Shown: in pieces, positions 16,726 to 27,119 of the stretch | How the letters are laid out: each line of letters opens with the position of its first letter | Position numbering within the stretch: the stretch's first letter is position 1 | Source of the DNA: Siphonodentalium dalli | Lineage: Eukaryota > Mollusca > Scaphopoda > Gadilida > Siphonodentaliidae | DNA: 64,000 nucleotides | Direction of reading: 5' to 3' | Assembly (NCBI GenBank): GCA_032622095.1 | Contig: CP136061.1 | Span: forward strand, 53,393,762 to 53,457,761 | The notes under the pieces: generated by a model | What the model was told of the DNA's origin: nothing | Seen by the model: only the letters and a program-made list of their open reading frames with translations | Databases searched by the model: none | Position numbers and translations under genes: made by a program

Positions 16726-18297
16726 CTCAGCTATCTTGTTGAATAAACTCATCTTTCTTGTTAATCAACTCAGCTATCTTGATGAATCAACTCAGCTATC
16801 TTGATGAATCAACTCATTTATCTTGATGAATCAACTCATTTATCTTGATGAATCAACACATCTATATTGATGAATCAACTCATTTATCACGATGAATCAA
16901 CACATCTATATTGATGAATCAACACATCTATATTGACGAATCAACACATCTTTATTGATGAATCAACACATCTATATTGATGAATCAACACATCTATCTT
17001 GACGAATCAACACATCTATCTTGATGAATCGACTCATTTAACTTGATGAATCAACTCATTTATCTTGATGAATCAACACATCTATATTGATGAATCAACT
17101 CATTTATCACGATGAATCAACACATCTATATTGATGAATCAACACATCTATATTGACGAATCAACACATCTATATTGATGAATCAACTCATTTATCACGA
17201 TGAATCAACACATCTATATTGATGAATCAACACATCTATATTGATGAATCAACACATCTATCTTGATGAATCAACACATCTATCTTGATTATTCAACTCA
17301 TGCAGCTATCTTGGTGAATCAACTCGGCTGTCTTGATGAAGCAACTCATCTACCTTGATAAATCAACTCATTTATCTTGTTGAATCAACTCAGATATCTT
17401 GATGATTCAACTCGGCTGTCTTGATCAACCAACTCATCTATCTTGATAAATCAACTCAACTATCTTGATGAATCAACTCAGCTATCTTGTTGAATACACT
17501 CATCTTTCTTGTTAATCAACTCAGCTATCTTGGTGAACCAACTCAGCTATCTTGATGAGTCAACGCAGATATCTTGTTGAATCAACTCAGCTATCTTGGT
17601 GAATCAACTCAGCTATCTTGATGAGTCAACTCAGATATCTTGATGAATCAACTCAGCTATCTTGCTGAATCAACTCAGATATCTTGTTGAATCAACTCAG
17701 CTATCTTGTTGAATCAACTCAGCTATCTTGGTGAATCAACTCAGCTATCTTGATGAGTCAACTCAGATATCTTGTTGAATCAACTCAGCTATCTTGGTGA
17801 ATCAACTCAACTATCTTGATGAATCAACTCAGCTATCTTGTTGAATCAACTCATCTATCTTGTTGAATCAACTCAGCTATCTTGGTGAATCAACTCAGCT
17901 ATCTTGATGAGTCAACTCAGCTATCTTGATGAATCAACTCAACTGTCTTGATGAATCGACCCAGCTTTGATGAATCAACTCGGCTGTCTTGGTGAATCAA
18001 CTCAGCTGTCTTGGTGAATCAACTCAGCTTTGATGAATCAACTCAGCTGTCTTGATGAATCAACTCAGCTGTCTTGATGAATCAACTCAGCTGTTTTGAT
18101 GAATTAACTCAGCTATCTTGATGAATCGACTCAGCTATCTTGATGAATCAACTCAGCTATCTTGATGAATCGACTCAGCTATCTTGATGAATCAACTCAG
18201 CTGGTTTCATGAATCAACTCAGCTATCTTGGTGAATCAACTCAGTTATATTGATGAATCAACTCAGCTATCTTGATGAATCAACTCAGCTATCTTGC
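16726..18297 (+). repeat. Diverged satellite block D3 and degenerate right edge
   Basis: This third copy of the D block (marker at 16736) runs directly into the right edge of the array. From about 17930 monomers become increasingly irregular (GCTGTCTTGGTG, shortened AGCTTTGATG units, GTTTCATG) and the periodicity ends near 18297. Decay toward the edge is expected for a satellite homogenised from within. Confidence 0.8.
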
Positions 18298-18556
18298 TCA
18301 ATGACCGTACATGTGTAGCGTACTTGCGTAACAAACTTAGCTTTACTGATTCATCATCTTACTATCATGATTAATCAATTGAGATATCATTATTGTTTAG
18401 TTTTCTTTCGACACCCTCCGCAGCTCTTCCCAAATGCTCAACCAAAAGGAGTATCTCGGGAAGGGATGAACTCGTCATATAACATGTGCATATAATGTGT
18501 GTTTGTGTATATTTATATACTGGAGTATAGCCGAATAAATCTGGTAGAAATTGTAA
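18298..18556. other. Low-copy AT-rich DNA
   Basis: After the satellite edge, this short stretch shows no repeat, ORF or structure that I can support. Confidence 0.5.
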
Positions 18557-18961
18557 ATAATGAATGGAACTGTAACACCATATAGACCTATGAGTATATT
18601 TAATACCGCAAGCTTTCGATTTGCACCTTCCTCGTGCGGCAGATAAAACAATACTAAAGTTAAAGTCAGTTACGACGTCCCACGTTTAGGATGTCCCGTA
18701 ATAGCATTGGTAAAGAGGGTGGACTAAATTCACACCCACTACGACATGAACCCCTTGTCCCGATTCATTCCGTCACTCATGCCTCCAAACAGTGCTATCA
18801 ATATCTGCTCATCAATATTCCGTCTGTGTGTATCATCATGCAGGCCACTGACTTTAACGTTAGTATTGTTCTATCTGCCGCCCGAGGAAGGTGCAAACCG
18901 AAAGATTGCGGTATTAAATATACTCATAGGTCTATATGGTGCTACAGTTCCACTCATTATA
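18557..18961. mobile_element. Foldback element with ~115-bp inverted arms
   Basis: The left arm (18557-18670) and right arm (18847-18961) are inverted copies with few mismatches. Both include the pieces GGAACTGTA, ACCATATAGACCTATGAG, AATACCGCAA and GAAGGTGCAAA (or their complements), around a 176-base spacer. The short ORFs across it are by-products of the arms. The class is unknown and no clear target duplication is visible. Confidence 0.75.
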
Positions 18962-19011
18962 TATATAATACGAATAATGGTCTACTTAAGTGGAGTGAGA
19001 AAGTGTGTTAA

Positions 19012-19170
19012 TTAACCCTTTCAGTGCCAAGTTCGATTTTTGTATCAACCCATATTTCCTCTAAGAGCTCTTTCCATCAATGTATCACATTATTATAATC
19101 AGTAAATTTGAAAAATGATCAAGGAAATATGGGTTGATACAAAAATCGGACTTGGCACTGAAAGGGTTAA
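19012..19170. mobile_element. TTAA-flanked palindromic MITE, piggyBac-like (copy 1)
   Basis: The element at 19016-19166 is bounded by TTAA on both sides. Its termini are inverted repeats beginning CCCTTTCAGTGCCAAG and ending in the complement; the arms extend about 47 bases through the complementary pieces ATATGGGTTGATAC and GTATCAACCCATAT. TTAA targets and CCC/GGG termini are characteristic of piggyBac-type elements. At 151 bases it is shorter than copy 2 at 34290 because part of the left inner arm is missing. It cannot encode a transposase. Confidence 0.8.
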
Positions 19171-19239
19171 AACAATAAATATGATTATGACAAAGCGTTG
19201 ACGCGTGTCGTATCATTTCGCTGTGTGAATAGTCTAAAC

Positions 19240-20085
19240 AAACCTGATCAGGAAAACGCATGCACTCTTATGACTAATGTTTAGGTTTTCTACACACATT
19301 GTGTAGCCCTGCTACACAGTCATTATTCATTTTTTATCTTAAACATATGCGTGTAGTATATGTGTAGTTTCATGTAGGTACACAAATTGTTTAACAATTT
19401 TTACACAATAATGGGTCCATTTCTACACTACACCGGCGTGCATAAAATCAACATATTTCCCTTACACGTTTTGTGTAGATTCTTACACATACAGATCGTA
19501 GACAAGAATGTAAGTTCAGTATTCCGAACTGTGCATGGGTATATAGTGTTGATGACATATGGAGATTTATATGTTAAAACTTTCATGGCGTACAATGGTA
19601 CAAAATATTTTGCTCTGTTGTGTGTGAGTTTTCGTTTTAAATGAACAAACTAGGGTCGTGGCGTGGTTGCATACTATTACAACAATCATATAAACGAGTC
19701 TGAGGGCAGTATTCGCCATGAAAGTTTTAACAAATAAATCCTCATATATCATTAATACTATACCCACAAGACGGAATTCTGAACTTACATTCCTTGTCCA
19801 CGTTCGCTGTCGATTGTATTCCAAAAAATATACTTAAACAATATGGCCGTCATGTAGCAGACTATGAAACTGAAGGCACCGCAATGCGCATTCTCTACGT
19901 TCTTACACAAAATAGTGTAACAAAATATACACATTATGTGTATAACGGCCCTTTGTCCATGTATTTGTATGTAAAACTACACATTGATGTGTGTATTAAC
20001 CGGGTTTACACATTCCATGTGTGTTCGTTTCTACACATTAGTTACAAGAGTGTGGACCGTTTGGATAACTAAACGATTGACAGTG
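19240..20085. repeat. Cluster of TGTGTA/TACACA hairpins with a long internal inverted repeat
   Basis: The motif TGTGTA and its complement TACACA recur throughout, often facing each other as mini-palindromes (CTACACACATTGTGTAG near 19290, ACACATTATGTGTA near 19930, ACACATTGATGTGTG near 19980). A larger inverted repeat is embedded: 19501-19590 pairs with 19714-19798 (TGTAAGTTCAG against CTGAACTTACA, CATGAAAGTTTTAAC against its complement). The whole region resembles a foldback element of unknown class. The ORFs of 85-92 codons here follow from the palindromes and show no protein features. Confidence 0.6.
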
Positions 20086-20216
20086 TAGATGCGTGTTTAT
20101 TGCCTCAAACCCTAGACTCCCTTATATGACAAATGACAAGATGGTTATTTAACTTAAAGATTGTCTATCTCTTCCGAGCCACAATAACAACCACAACATA
20201 AGTTTTATAAATCCCA

Positions 20217-21180
20217 ATATCTAGTCTACAAATAGCTATTTTGTGAATAAAATATAGATACACCTGAAGATTTGGTATATTATTTGTCTATAAAGGCATG
20301 ATGAAGTGGTTTATTTCGATTAAGATCGTTGTGAAATCTATGGTCGAAATGATTGAGGGTGATAACAAGATATAATTTTCCCTCTTGGTATGAGTTTGGT
20401 ACAATGGGAACGTTTATGTCCTAAAGCGTTTCGACCCTAAATGATTATATTTCTTTTATTTGCGAATCTACACTTAAAAAACAAATTGCTTCCGGAATTT
20501 CAACTTGATGTGTGGCATTTACCTCAGAAGTGGACAAACCTCCCATTCAAGCATCTCATTCTGATTTATTATATGTATTGCCTTCCAGAGCACAACAAAA
20601 ACAAAAATAGAAAACAAATCAAGTGTACCATTATATTTTACAGCCAACATACAAGTACTAAGAATAGATATTATATTGGAACTTGTCAATCATACCAAAC
20701 ATTCATAATATAGTGACATATTTTAAATACAAATTTTCTCTCAGCCAAGAAACAACCTCAAGTCTGATCATTTCTGGAAGGCACTACACATTATATATCA
20801 TAACTTATCACCATGTAAATACGTTTGTATCGTCATCTTGATCACATGTGTGTTATTATATTGTGTCAGGAGAGGGGCTTCATAAGTTGCAAAAACTTGT
20901 GCCCCAATCCATTTTGTATATGTTTTATGCAAATATAATATGTTACAAGTCAAGTCAAGTCAATTTTTATGTTCTAAAATGATAGCCCCTAAAGCTGTCC
21001 CGCGGATGTGATAATCAAAACGAAATACAAATGTTACTAATTGATAAAAACTTTTCCGGACAGATGTCCTCAATGCATATTTATTATGTTACACCCCGTT
21101 TATATCTTAGGTCAGGGACAACAATATTTCAACGAAAGCTGTCACTAGTTTGAACCGCGTGCCTATTTATTCCAGAGAAT
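20217..21180. repeat. Dispersed duplicate, copy 1 (related to 28440-28870)
   Basis: Sequence at 20228-20420 (GAATAAAATATAGATACA, TTATTTGTCTATA, ATTGAGGGTG) and 20970-21130 (CTTTTCCGGACAG, TGTCCTC, TTATATCTTAGGTCAG) matches 28440-28870 in the same order and orientation. About 540 bases (20420-20965) are present only in this copy. A weaker third relative lies at 47860-47990. No coding potential is recognisable; what was duplicated is unknown. Confidence 0.65.
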
Positions 21181-21394
21181 GTGAAGACAATTCAAATACA
21201 AATGGTTTATTTCGGTGAATACCTTCATTCAGCAGAGAATAGATATACGGAAGATGTGAAAAAAACAGCCTGACTTAATTCTTTGCGCGGATACCATATA
21301 TATATCTGTATTAACCTCCATTATTGGAGAGCATACATCAATACATTGTACATGTTGTATAAACGAATTGGGGCGTTTTGTACACACAAAGGTG

Positions 21395-22440
21395 AGCAAG
21401 GTGATGTGGTATTTACACATAGTGTATAGTATATATACAAACAATATGAGCATGGACAATGGGGGGGGGGGGGGGGGGCAAAAGTAACAAAACTGAATTC
21501 CGCTAAATCTCAGCAGTATAGACTCTGTGTCATTTTTGAGTTTGAGCAGATTTAAATCTGGAAAGTGTATATCGGATGCGTACATGTTAATGTAAACAAG
21601 CCTTGCTTTTCTGACGGACAGCATGCACACGCAGACAGTCGGATATAATCTTAACGGGATTAATGACATTGCACACAATGACATATACTGTGTGCACATC
21701 GAAGGTGGCATCAGCCCTGTGTAGATAGTCGGTTAATAAGGAACTGGGAGTAATGTGCGTTGTCAAATGAGAGCTACTCTCATTGGCAGAACATAATTTT
21801 GAAAAACGATTTGAACGCGGTCGGTGAGAGCGAAGCTAGAGCTATACGCATGTCTACATAACCTACAGCTATACCCTTACACGAGTACTCGCGTTTACAG
21901 AAACTTCGGAAAATCCTACATACACTCAGAAAACCTGGGGATTTCCCCATCTCCACATTGTCCATCTTGTGACGAGTGTTTGACCCAGTTACCAAACAAC
22001 ATAATCGTAAACGCGTTTTAGCCAATCGGAAAGCGCATGGGTGTAAACTGTGACCTCGTGTGTCTTATTGAGTGAGTCGCATGAACCGCATTTACTTTCG
22101 TTTACAAGCACGCTGTTTTATTTATATTTATGCAATATACTATATTAATGTTCTGGCACCGTTGACTGACAGTTTTAGAACATATGTAAACCTATTTGTA
22201 TTGGCTTGTCTCGACGTCAAATGACGTAAGCATTGTCAGTATTTGACGTATATGTTAATTGTTCAACTCCGCGAACATTAGTGACTAATGGAATTGTTGT
22301 TTAACTAGTCGTGATTGAATAATTGCCAAAACGCACACCTAACCTTCAGTTGGACATTTAGGAACGACGAACAGTCAGTTCTTCCGCCGTTTTGGCCACT
22401 GTTTATATCGAAAGAGTACAGCTCTAAATATAAGACTATA
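21395..22440. repeat. Dispersed duplicate, copy 1, with the uninterrupted insertion site
   Basis: This stretch matches 30045-30099 joined to 32116-33300. Shared landmarks include the ATACAAACAATAT run, the poly-G tract (21462-21478 and near 32158), AGCAGATTTAAATCT, GCATGCACACGCAG, GCACATCGAAGGTGGCAT, and a 60-base identical run (22272-22331 and 33004-33063). The A^T at 21426/21427 corresponds exactly to where Helitron-like DNA interrupts copy 2. ORFs in the two copies are not conserved, so this is probably not coding sequence. Confidence 0.85.
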
Positions 22441-22615
22441 AACAAAGCATTGCAACACGCAGAACGATGAACCAGTTATCGAACGAAAAAAGAACAAGAG
22501 GTGTGCACTCGCGTGCTAGCATACCCCCACCGTGGCAAATTCAACCCGCATTATCCGTAAACCCAACAAAAAAGATTTTTAACTTTAAAGAAAAATTTGG
22601 ATTAATAATCCCAAA

Positions 22616-23035
22616 ATTTTCTAAGTCAAAATAAGTCGAAAATGAAGTGTAATGTTAGGAAAAACAGTCCGAGCCAACCCTGAGCCGCATCATGTAGAGA
22701 GGGTGTTGTGAGAAGCATGTATACCAAAAATTATTGAATTCGGTTCATATTTGTTAAAGTTATTAAGTCGGACAGAATTTTCTAAGTCAAAATAAGTCGA
22801 AAAGTAAGGCGTAACTTAAAAAAAGAAAGTCGGACCGCACCGCAATTAGCATCATGCGGAGATGCGGTCCTAAGGAGATTGCATACAAAAAAATATTGAA
22901 ATCGGTTCATAGTTGTTCGAGTTATGAGATCGGACGGATGGACGGACGGACGGACACACGGAGGGAGAAAGTGTGACGGACAGACGCACGGAGGGAGAAA
23001 GTGTGACGGACAGACGCAGTCAATCCAGTATACCC
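22616..23035. repeat. Two-unit ~162-bp direct repeat with a GGAC-rich tail
   Basis: The units at about 22616-22777 and 22778-22940 both begin TTTTCTAAGTCAAAATAAG and end with a TCGGTTCATA-type segment and TAAGTCGGACAG or GAGATCGGACGG. A short (GGAC)n run follows, then two ~31-base repeats containing CACGGAGGGAGAAAGTGTGA (22960-23016). The unit style (identical reading of short motifs, sequence tail) fits a dispersed non-autonomous repeat. Confidence 0.7.
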
Positions 23036-23650
23036 CCCATTTTCTTCGAAAGTATGGGTATCATAAAACAGGTGAAGTGTCAAAAATAATTCCAAATGTG
23101 AATTGTCTGATTTTGAAACTTTCACTTTCCCAAAGTTTCTGTCACATTACTCACATATGTGTCACCAGTTCACATTTCGAGGTTATCAAATACGGCATGT
23201 GCATGTGTGTGTGTGTGTGTGTGTGAATGACATCCTGTTCTGACGCACACACACAATATTGAATTAAGATGATATAGCTATTTTCAAATAAATCAGGTAC
23301 TATTGTTCTGAGTTTCAAACATACATGTACGGCCTACATATATTTTGCAAATGCAAACTTGCAAGTTCACAAATTAGTTGATAATAATAGCCCAGACTCG
23401 GACGTTTTAGAAATAATATGATCCCACTAATGGGGAGATGGGATGTCGGCAACCGGTAACGCTATCAGCATTGAAATTCTTTGACGATTATAATCAGTAT
23501 ACCAAAATACCATCCAGATTAACTTTGACACGACTTTGAGTGTACCGGTACCGATATTTGGTTTGACGTCAAAATGTGATAAGTCTAATTTAATTAAGGG
23601 GTTATGTCCTTGTATTGTGTTTATTGCGCAACTCAATTACGCTTTAATAC
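23036..23650. other. Low-copy DNA with a short TG microsatellite
   Basis: The only notable feature is a (TG)n run at about 23203-23224. ORFs of 67-100 codons in the area overlap simple repeats and look incidental. Confidence 0.5.
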
Positions 23651-24624
23651 GTATTATTATCCATCCCTTAACTAACACTTTTTCTGATTAGGCAAAAGCT
23701 ATCACAAGATAATCCTGGAAAAAGTCATATTGGACACCCGAAACTCATATTGGACTCAATCCGAGTCCAATATGACTTTTTAATCGGGAAATGAATCGGT
23801 GAAATTGTGATGCGCGCGCAAAACTGGTGGATTTAGCAGACGCTTCACTTCCGCATTGGGTACATATTTAATATAGATTTAGGAAGATTGATTGACATCC
23901 ATATAGCCCAAAAATGGCACGTGGTAGGCTTATGTTAATTGATTTATTTGTTGAAGGTATTTCCGTGCACTTGTATTCATGTACACAGCGCATTTCGAAT
24001 CGGTAAAAGTCTGTTTCTAGGCGTCATATCAACATGTTAGTTTACAAAAAAATCTATGTTTTCCCCGGATATATATACTTCCAGAACGCATCCTATTTCC
24101 CATACTTAAACATAAAATAGGATGTGTTCTAGTAGTATATATATATATACGACAGAAAATTATTTTTATGCTAACATAACACCACATTTTGGTGTCACGT
24201 GACCAACAAACACAATTTTACCGATTCGAAATGTGCTGTGTGCATGAATACACATGAAAATGTCATAGGTGCTGTTCCGGAAGTATGCCTATATCTTTTC
24301 ACTTCCGTGTTTACTATTCCACATCATGATTTCTGATGATCAAATATAGGCTTTAATAGAGAATCAAGTGCCGACAAATAGCAAAAGTAACCACAAAAGT
24401 TTTATTTCCAAAATTTGGATAAACATACAGATGGATAATAAAAATGTCATTATACAATGTTGTGTACAGTATGCATTTTTCTTTTGTACTCGTCCATGTT
24501 GTGATGCCAAGTCATATTGGACTCGACAATGCGCGTTTCGTCCAATATGACTTTTCACCACAACCTGGACTCGTACAAGAAAAACACATACTGTACACAA
24601 CATTGTATAATAACTTTATAATAC
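23651..24624 (+). mobile_element. Foldback element family F, long copy
   Basis: Both ends and the order of internal segments match 43606-44170 read on the other strand (shared: CATCCCTTAACTAACAC, GCAGACG(C/T)TTCACTTCCG, GTGCCGA(C/T)AAATA, AAACATACAGATGGATAA). It contains stem-loops whose arms share the motif AGTCATATTGGAC: one at 23720-23790 and a long hairpin at about 24445-24612 (ATACAATGTTGTGTACAG against its complement). Relative to the other copy it carries about 438 extra bases (23858-24295). No ORF is conserved between copies, so this is a non-coding element. Confidence 0.8.
23858..24295. mobile_element. Nested inverted-repeat insertion inside element F
   Basis: This segment is absent from the shorter F copy at 43606-44170, where the flanking CACTTCCGCATTG and TTTTCACTTCCGTG are close together. 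It has its own inverted arms (23974-24008 with 24215-24254, through ATTTCGAATCGGTAAAA) and an inner hairpin at 24081-24131 (AGAACGCATCCTATTT against AAAATAGGATGTGTTCT). The edges could shift a few bases because CACTTCCG occurs at both sides. Alternatively the shorter copy lost it by deletion. Confidence 0.65.
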
Positions 24625-25029
24625 ATCCATGTCGTTCAATCATTTTTAATGCATTTTTTTTTTATCTTTTCGCACCTTCAACATTAAGCCTTGTGACAAA
24701 TGAGAAATATTCGTAATATTAAAGTCTTTAATCAATTTGTATTCCACAGTAGGAATCTTGAAACAGTATAATGAAAATAAATTGAACACAACAAGAATGA
24801 CGTTGCAATCGGTCGAAAGGCTCCATCACTGGATACCATACATATACTAAATGGCCTGCCGCAACCGCCCACAAGCGGAAGTTGCCCAGCATCCTGGACT
24901 GTGAAGAGGAACATATATCCAGCCTAAGTTGCTGAGTATAATGAACTTGTGCATATTATCTACAAGTCTGGGTAGACTATATATACCAATACACTTGTAA
25001 TATTATTTATTAATATACTAATGACATTA

Positions 25030-25185
25030 GTTTGGAGGCCGTTGCGGTTTATAATCGGCCTGACAGGCATTATTAATAATCCGTGGCATATTGGCGGTCC
25101 GAGACACAGTCGAGTGCCACCAATTGGACTGGGGCTGTTAATAATTCCTGGAGGACCGTCAAAAACTACGCCACCCGACAAAATC
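25030..25185. repeat. Imperfect inverted repeat
   Basis: The segment around ATTAATAATCC-TGGCATATTGGCGGTCC (25066-25100) is imperfectly complementary to 25118-25165 (TGCCACCAATTGGAC, TTAATAATTCC). The open frames on both strands here follow from this symmetry. Confidence 0.4.
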
Positions 25186-25239
25186 ATATTATTACTATTA
25201 TAGGTTTACATGTACATAGGCGTAATTTAAACCGGGAAA

Positions 25240-25800
25240 TCTTATTAGATAGGTCCCATTGACCTCAGATGTCTTAAAGGAGTACTAACAAGTAATTTAA
25301 ATAAACAGCTAATTATATACCAAAAATGGTTGCAATCTGGTCAGTGATTATTGAAACACGGATATAAATTGACCCGTGAAGTGTCATGGGATAGATGCCG
25401 TTGGCCTCAGACGACTTAAAGGTGGTAATATGAGCAATGAAGAGCGTTCCTTATCAGCTTAGAAGATATGTAGGAACAGTATTACAGATGGGTTTACTGA
25501 CCTCACTGGCAGGGGAATGTCATGGGATAAGCGCTTTTAGGGTCTACTAATTATATCAATAAAGAGAGTTCATTATCAACCCAGAAGTTATGTTGCAAAA
25601 ATGTTGCGCAAAAGTAAAATGACACGGGGAATGTCGTGATAGCTGCTGTTGACCTCAAAATGACTTAAAGAGGCAATATTAATTAGCAAAAAGAGCGTTT
25701 ATTATTAACTTAAAAACTAGATGTATCTTTATCCGTAGAGTCACGCAATATGCGCTGTTAACCCAGACGATTATTAATTATTTAAAATGAACCGAAGAGC
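25240..25800. repeat. Degenerate tandem repeat, unit ~115-140 bp
   Basis: Units begin near 25240, 25381, 25516, 25630 and (partial) 25745. Each has a version of GTCATGGGATA, TTGACCTCAGA, GACTTAAAGG and AAGAGCGTTC. The copies are strongly diverged, so this is an old array. Confidence 0.6.
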
Positions 25801-25991
25801 CACAAATGATAAGAATTAAAATTAGAATACAATTCACTAAGTCACTAACATATTAAGTAAAGTTATTTTTCCTTTCAGAAGCTGCATCTTGCACAGGTTA
25901 ACATCGAACGAGAATTTAAAAAACAATTTGCAAAACATACGGATGGTACTAACTACACATGTCGTGGTGTATCTGAACTTCCAGTACTTAC

Positions 25992-26140
25992 GAGAACGTT
26001 TGTGATCATGTGAGTGTGACTGGCGAACATAACTCTTGAGTAGTTCATTCAAATCTGGTATCTGCAAGTACTGTTTGTTGCTATTGTATATAGCACCATC
26101 ATAAATATATTCTAGTGAATGATGGACTGTTTTGTCCTCC
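25992..26140 (-). CDS. Candidate internal exon of an unknown gene
   Basis: On the minus strand an open stretch is bounded by a plausible acceptor (TAACATCAG, AG at 26142-26141, after a moderately pyrimidine-rich tract) and a perfect GTAAGT donor starting at 25991. The implied exon is 149 bases, with intron phase 2 upstream and phase 1 downstream. It reads through as about 49 residues without a stop, including an IPDLNELLKSYVR helix-like stretch and a basic His-rich end (SHSHDHKR). The family is not recognised. No neighbouring exon could be joined to it, so it may be chance; the splice sites and protein-like composition are the only support. Confidence 0.33.
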
Positions 26141-26179
26141 CTGATGTTAGATGGTGCGAACACAATGAAGAATGTTCAA

Positions 26180-27119
26180 CAGGACCTGGCGCAGACATGC
26201 ATCCACATTTAATGTCACAAGATATACTGACATTTAAGTATTTTCTAAATCCATGGCAACTGTGATGCACTGTCTGATATATACAGTTGAGTTGTATGTG
26301 TTGTTTAATTCAGTGGTTCAATGATATTCCAGATGTGTATTCAAACCAACTGGATTTTCCGTGAAAGTAATACAATAGCTGCAACCGAACATGGAGATTT
26401 CTAGATATGTGCCATTACGGAGTACAGAGGAATATGGTCACTGATTCATCAGTTTATCACTTTTATTAAATGTTATTTATCTACATAATATTCACATTTT
26501 ACTAAGGTTGCGTAATTCATCTCCGTGTGTCTGTCGAGAGTTGAATTTACAACAATGCATTTTAATTTGAAATTAGTAGGGGTAGATTTGCAGTTTGCAA
26601 CATCAAGCATATCGTAATAATCACAAAATGATTGGGTTCAGTTAATATATGAACAGACTGAACTTAAGATATTATGAACAGACCCTGATAATTCACTGTT
26701 TTTCTACAAACTGGTTAACCAGGTAACCATTAAATTCCACGATTCAATATCTCCAAAACACTGTTATTTTGCAAAAATACGCTTTAGCTCGTTAAAATAT
26801 ATACGTATCCCAGAAAATTTACCAGAATTTTGTTGCGTAAAACTACGAATATTTGTTTAACAGTGTAATGCATTGTCAGCCAAGTCTTATTTACAGCCGA
26901 TGGGCAAGCACCCACCCTCTGATTAACGAATGCCATTGAATGGTCAAAGTGAATACTGAACATATTTTCCCCAACAAATTAATCATAATGGCTGACAGAT
27001 TCAAAATGGCGGCAACATTTTTTCTTAAAAATTGCCGTAGTTTTCAGCTTGCATGTACTCAACATATGCAAAGACTTTCATTCCTTATTCCTCATTTGAA
27101 ATTTTATATTTCGCTCAAA
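26180..27119. other. Low-copy DNA
   Basis: I see no gene, convincing exon or repeat in this stretch apart from a few AAATGGC(T/G)G motifs near 26985-27012, which recur in the adjoining tandem repeat. Confidence 0.45.

Larger units (their letters stand above)
1..18297 (+). repeat. 22-bp satellite array (about 830 monomers)
   Basis: The stretch is a continuous head-to-tail array with a 22-base period and core TTGATGAATCAACTCAT followed by a CTAT-type linker. It starts before the window. Most variation sits at a few monomer positions (ctatCttg or ctatAttg; aacTcatc or aacAcatc; tcaTct, tcaGct or tcaGat), giving a small set of monomer types. A handful of monomers carry 1-2 base indels, such as the TATATA variant near 13150. 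Because 22 is not a multiple of three, every frame meets the TGA or TAA of the core within about 66 bases on both strands, so the array cannot encode protein. It could be pericentromeric, subtelomeric or interstitial; the sequence does not say which. Confidence 0.97.

Noticed and set aside
1-18297. Possible CRISPR-like array because of short regular repeats
   Set aside because: The repeats are contiguous with no unique spacers, and the surroundings are clearly eukaryotic.
21462-21478. Poly-G tracts here and at 32158, 35908, 36958 and 40338 as possible quadruplex regulators
   Set aside because: They are homopolymer runs in repeat contexts with no consistent position relative to a gene, and their length is prone to sequencing error.
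21229-21711. 160-codon minus-strand ORF
   Set aside because: It runs through a poly-G tract (giving poly-Pro) and is not preserved in the duplicate at 32.1-32.4 kb.
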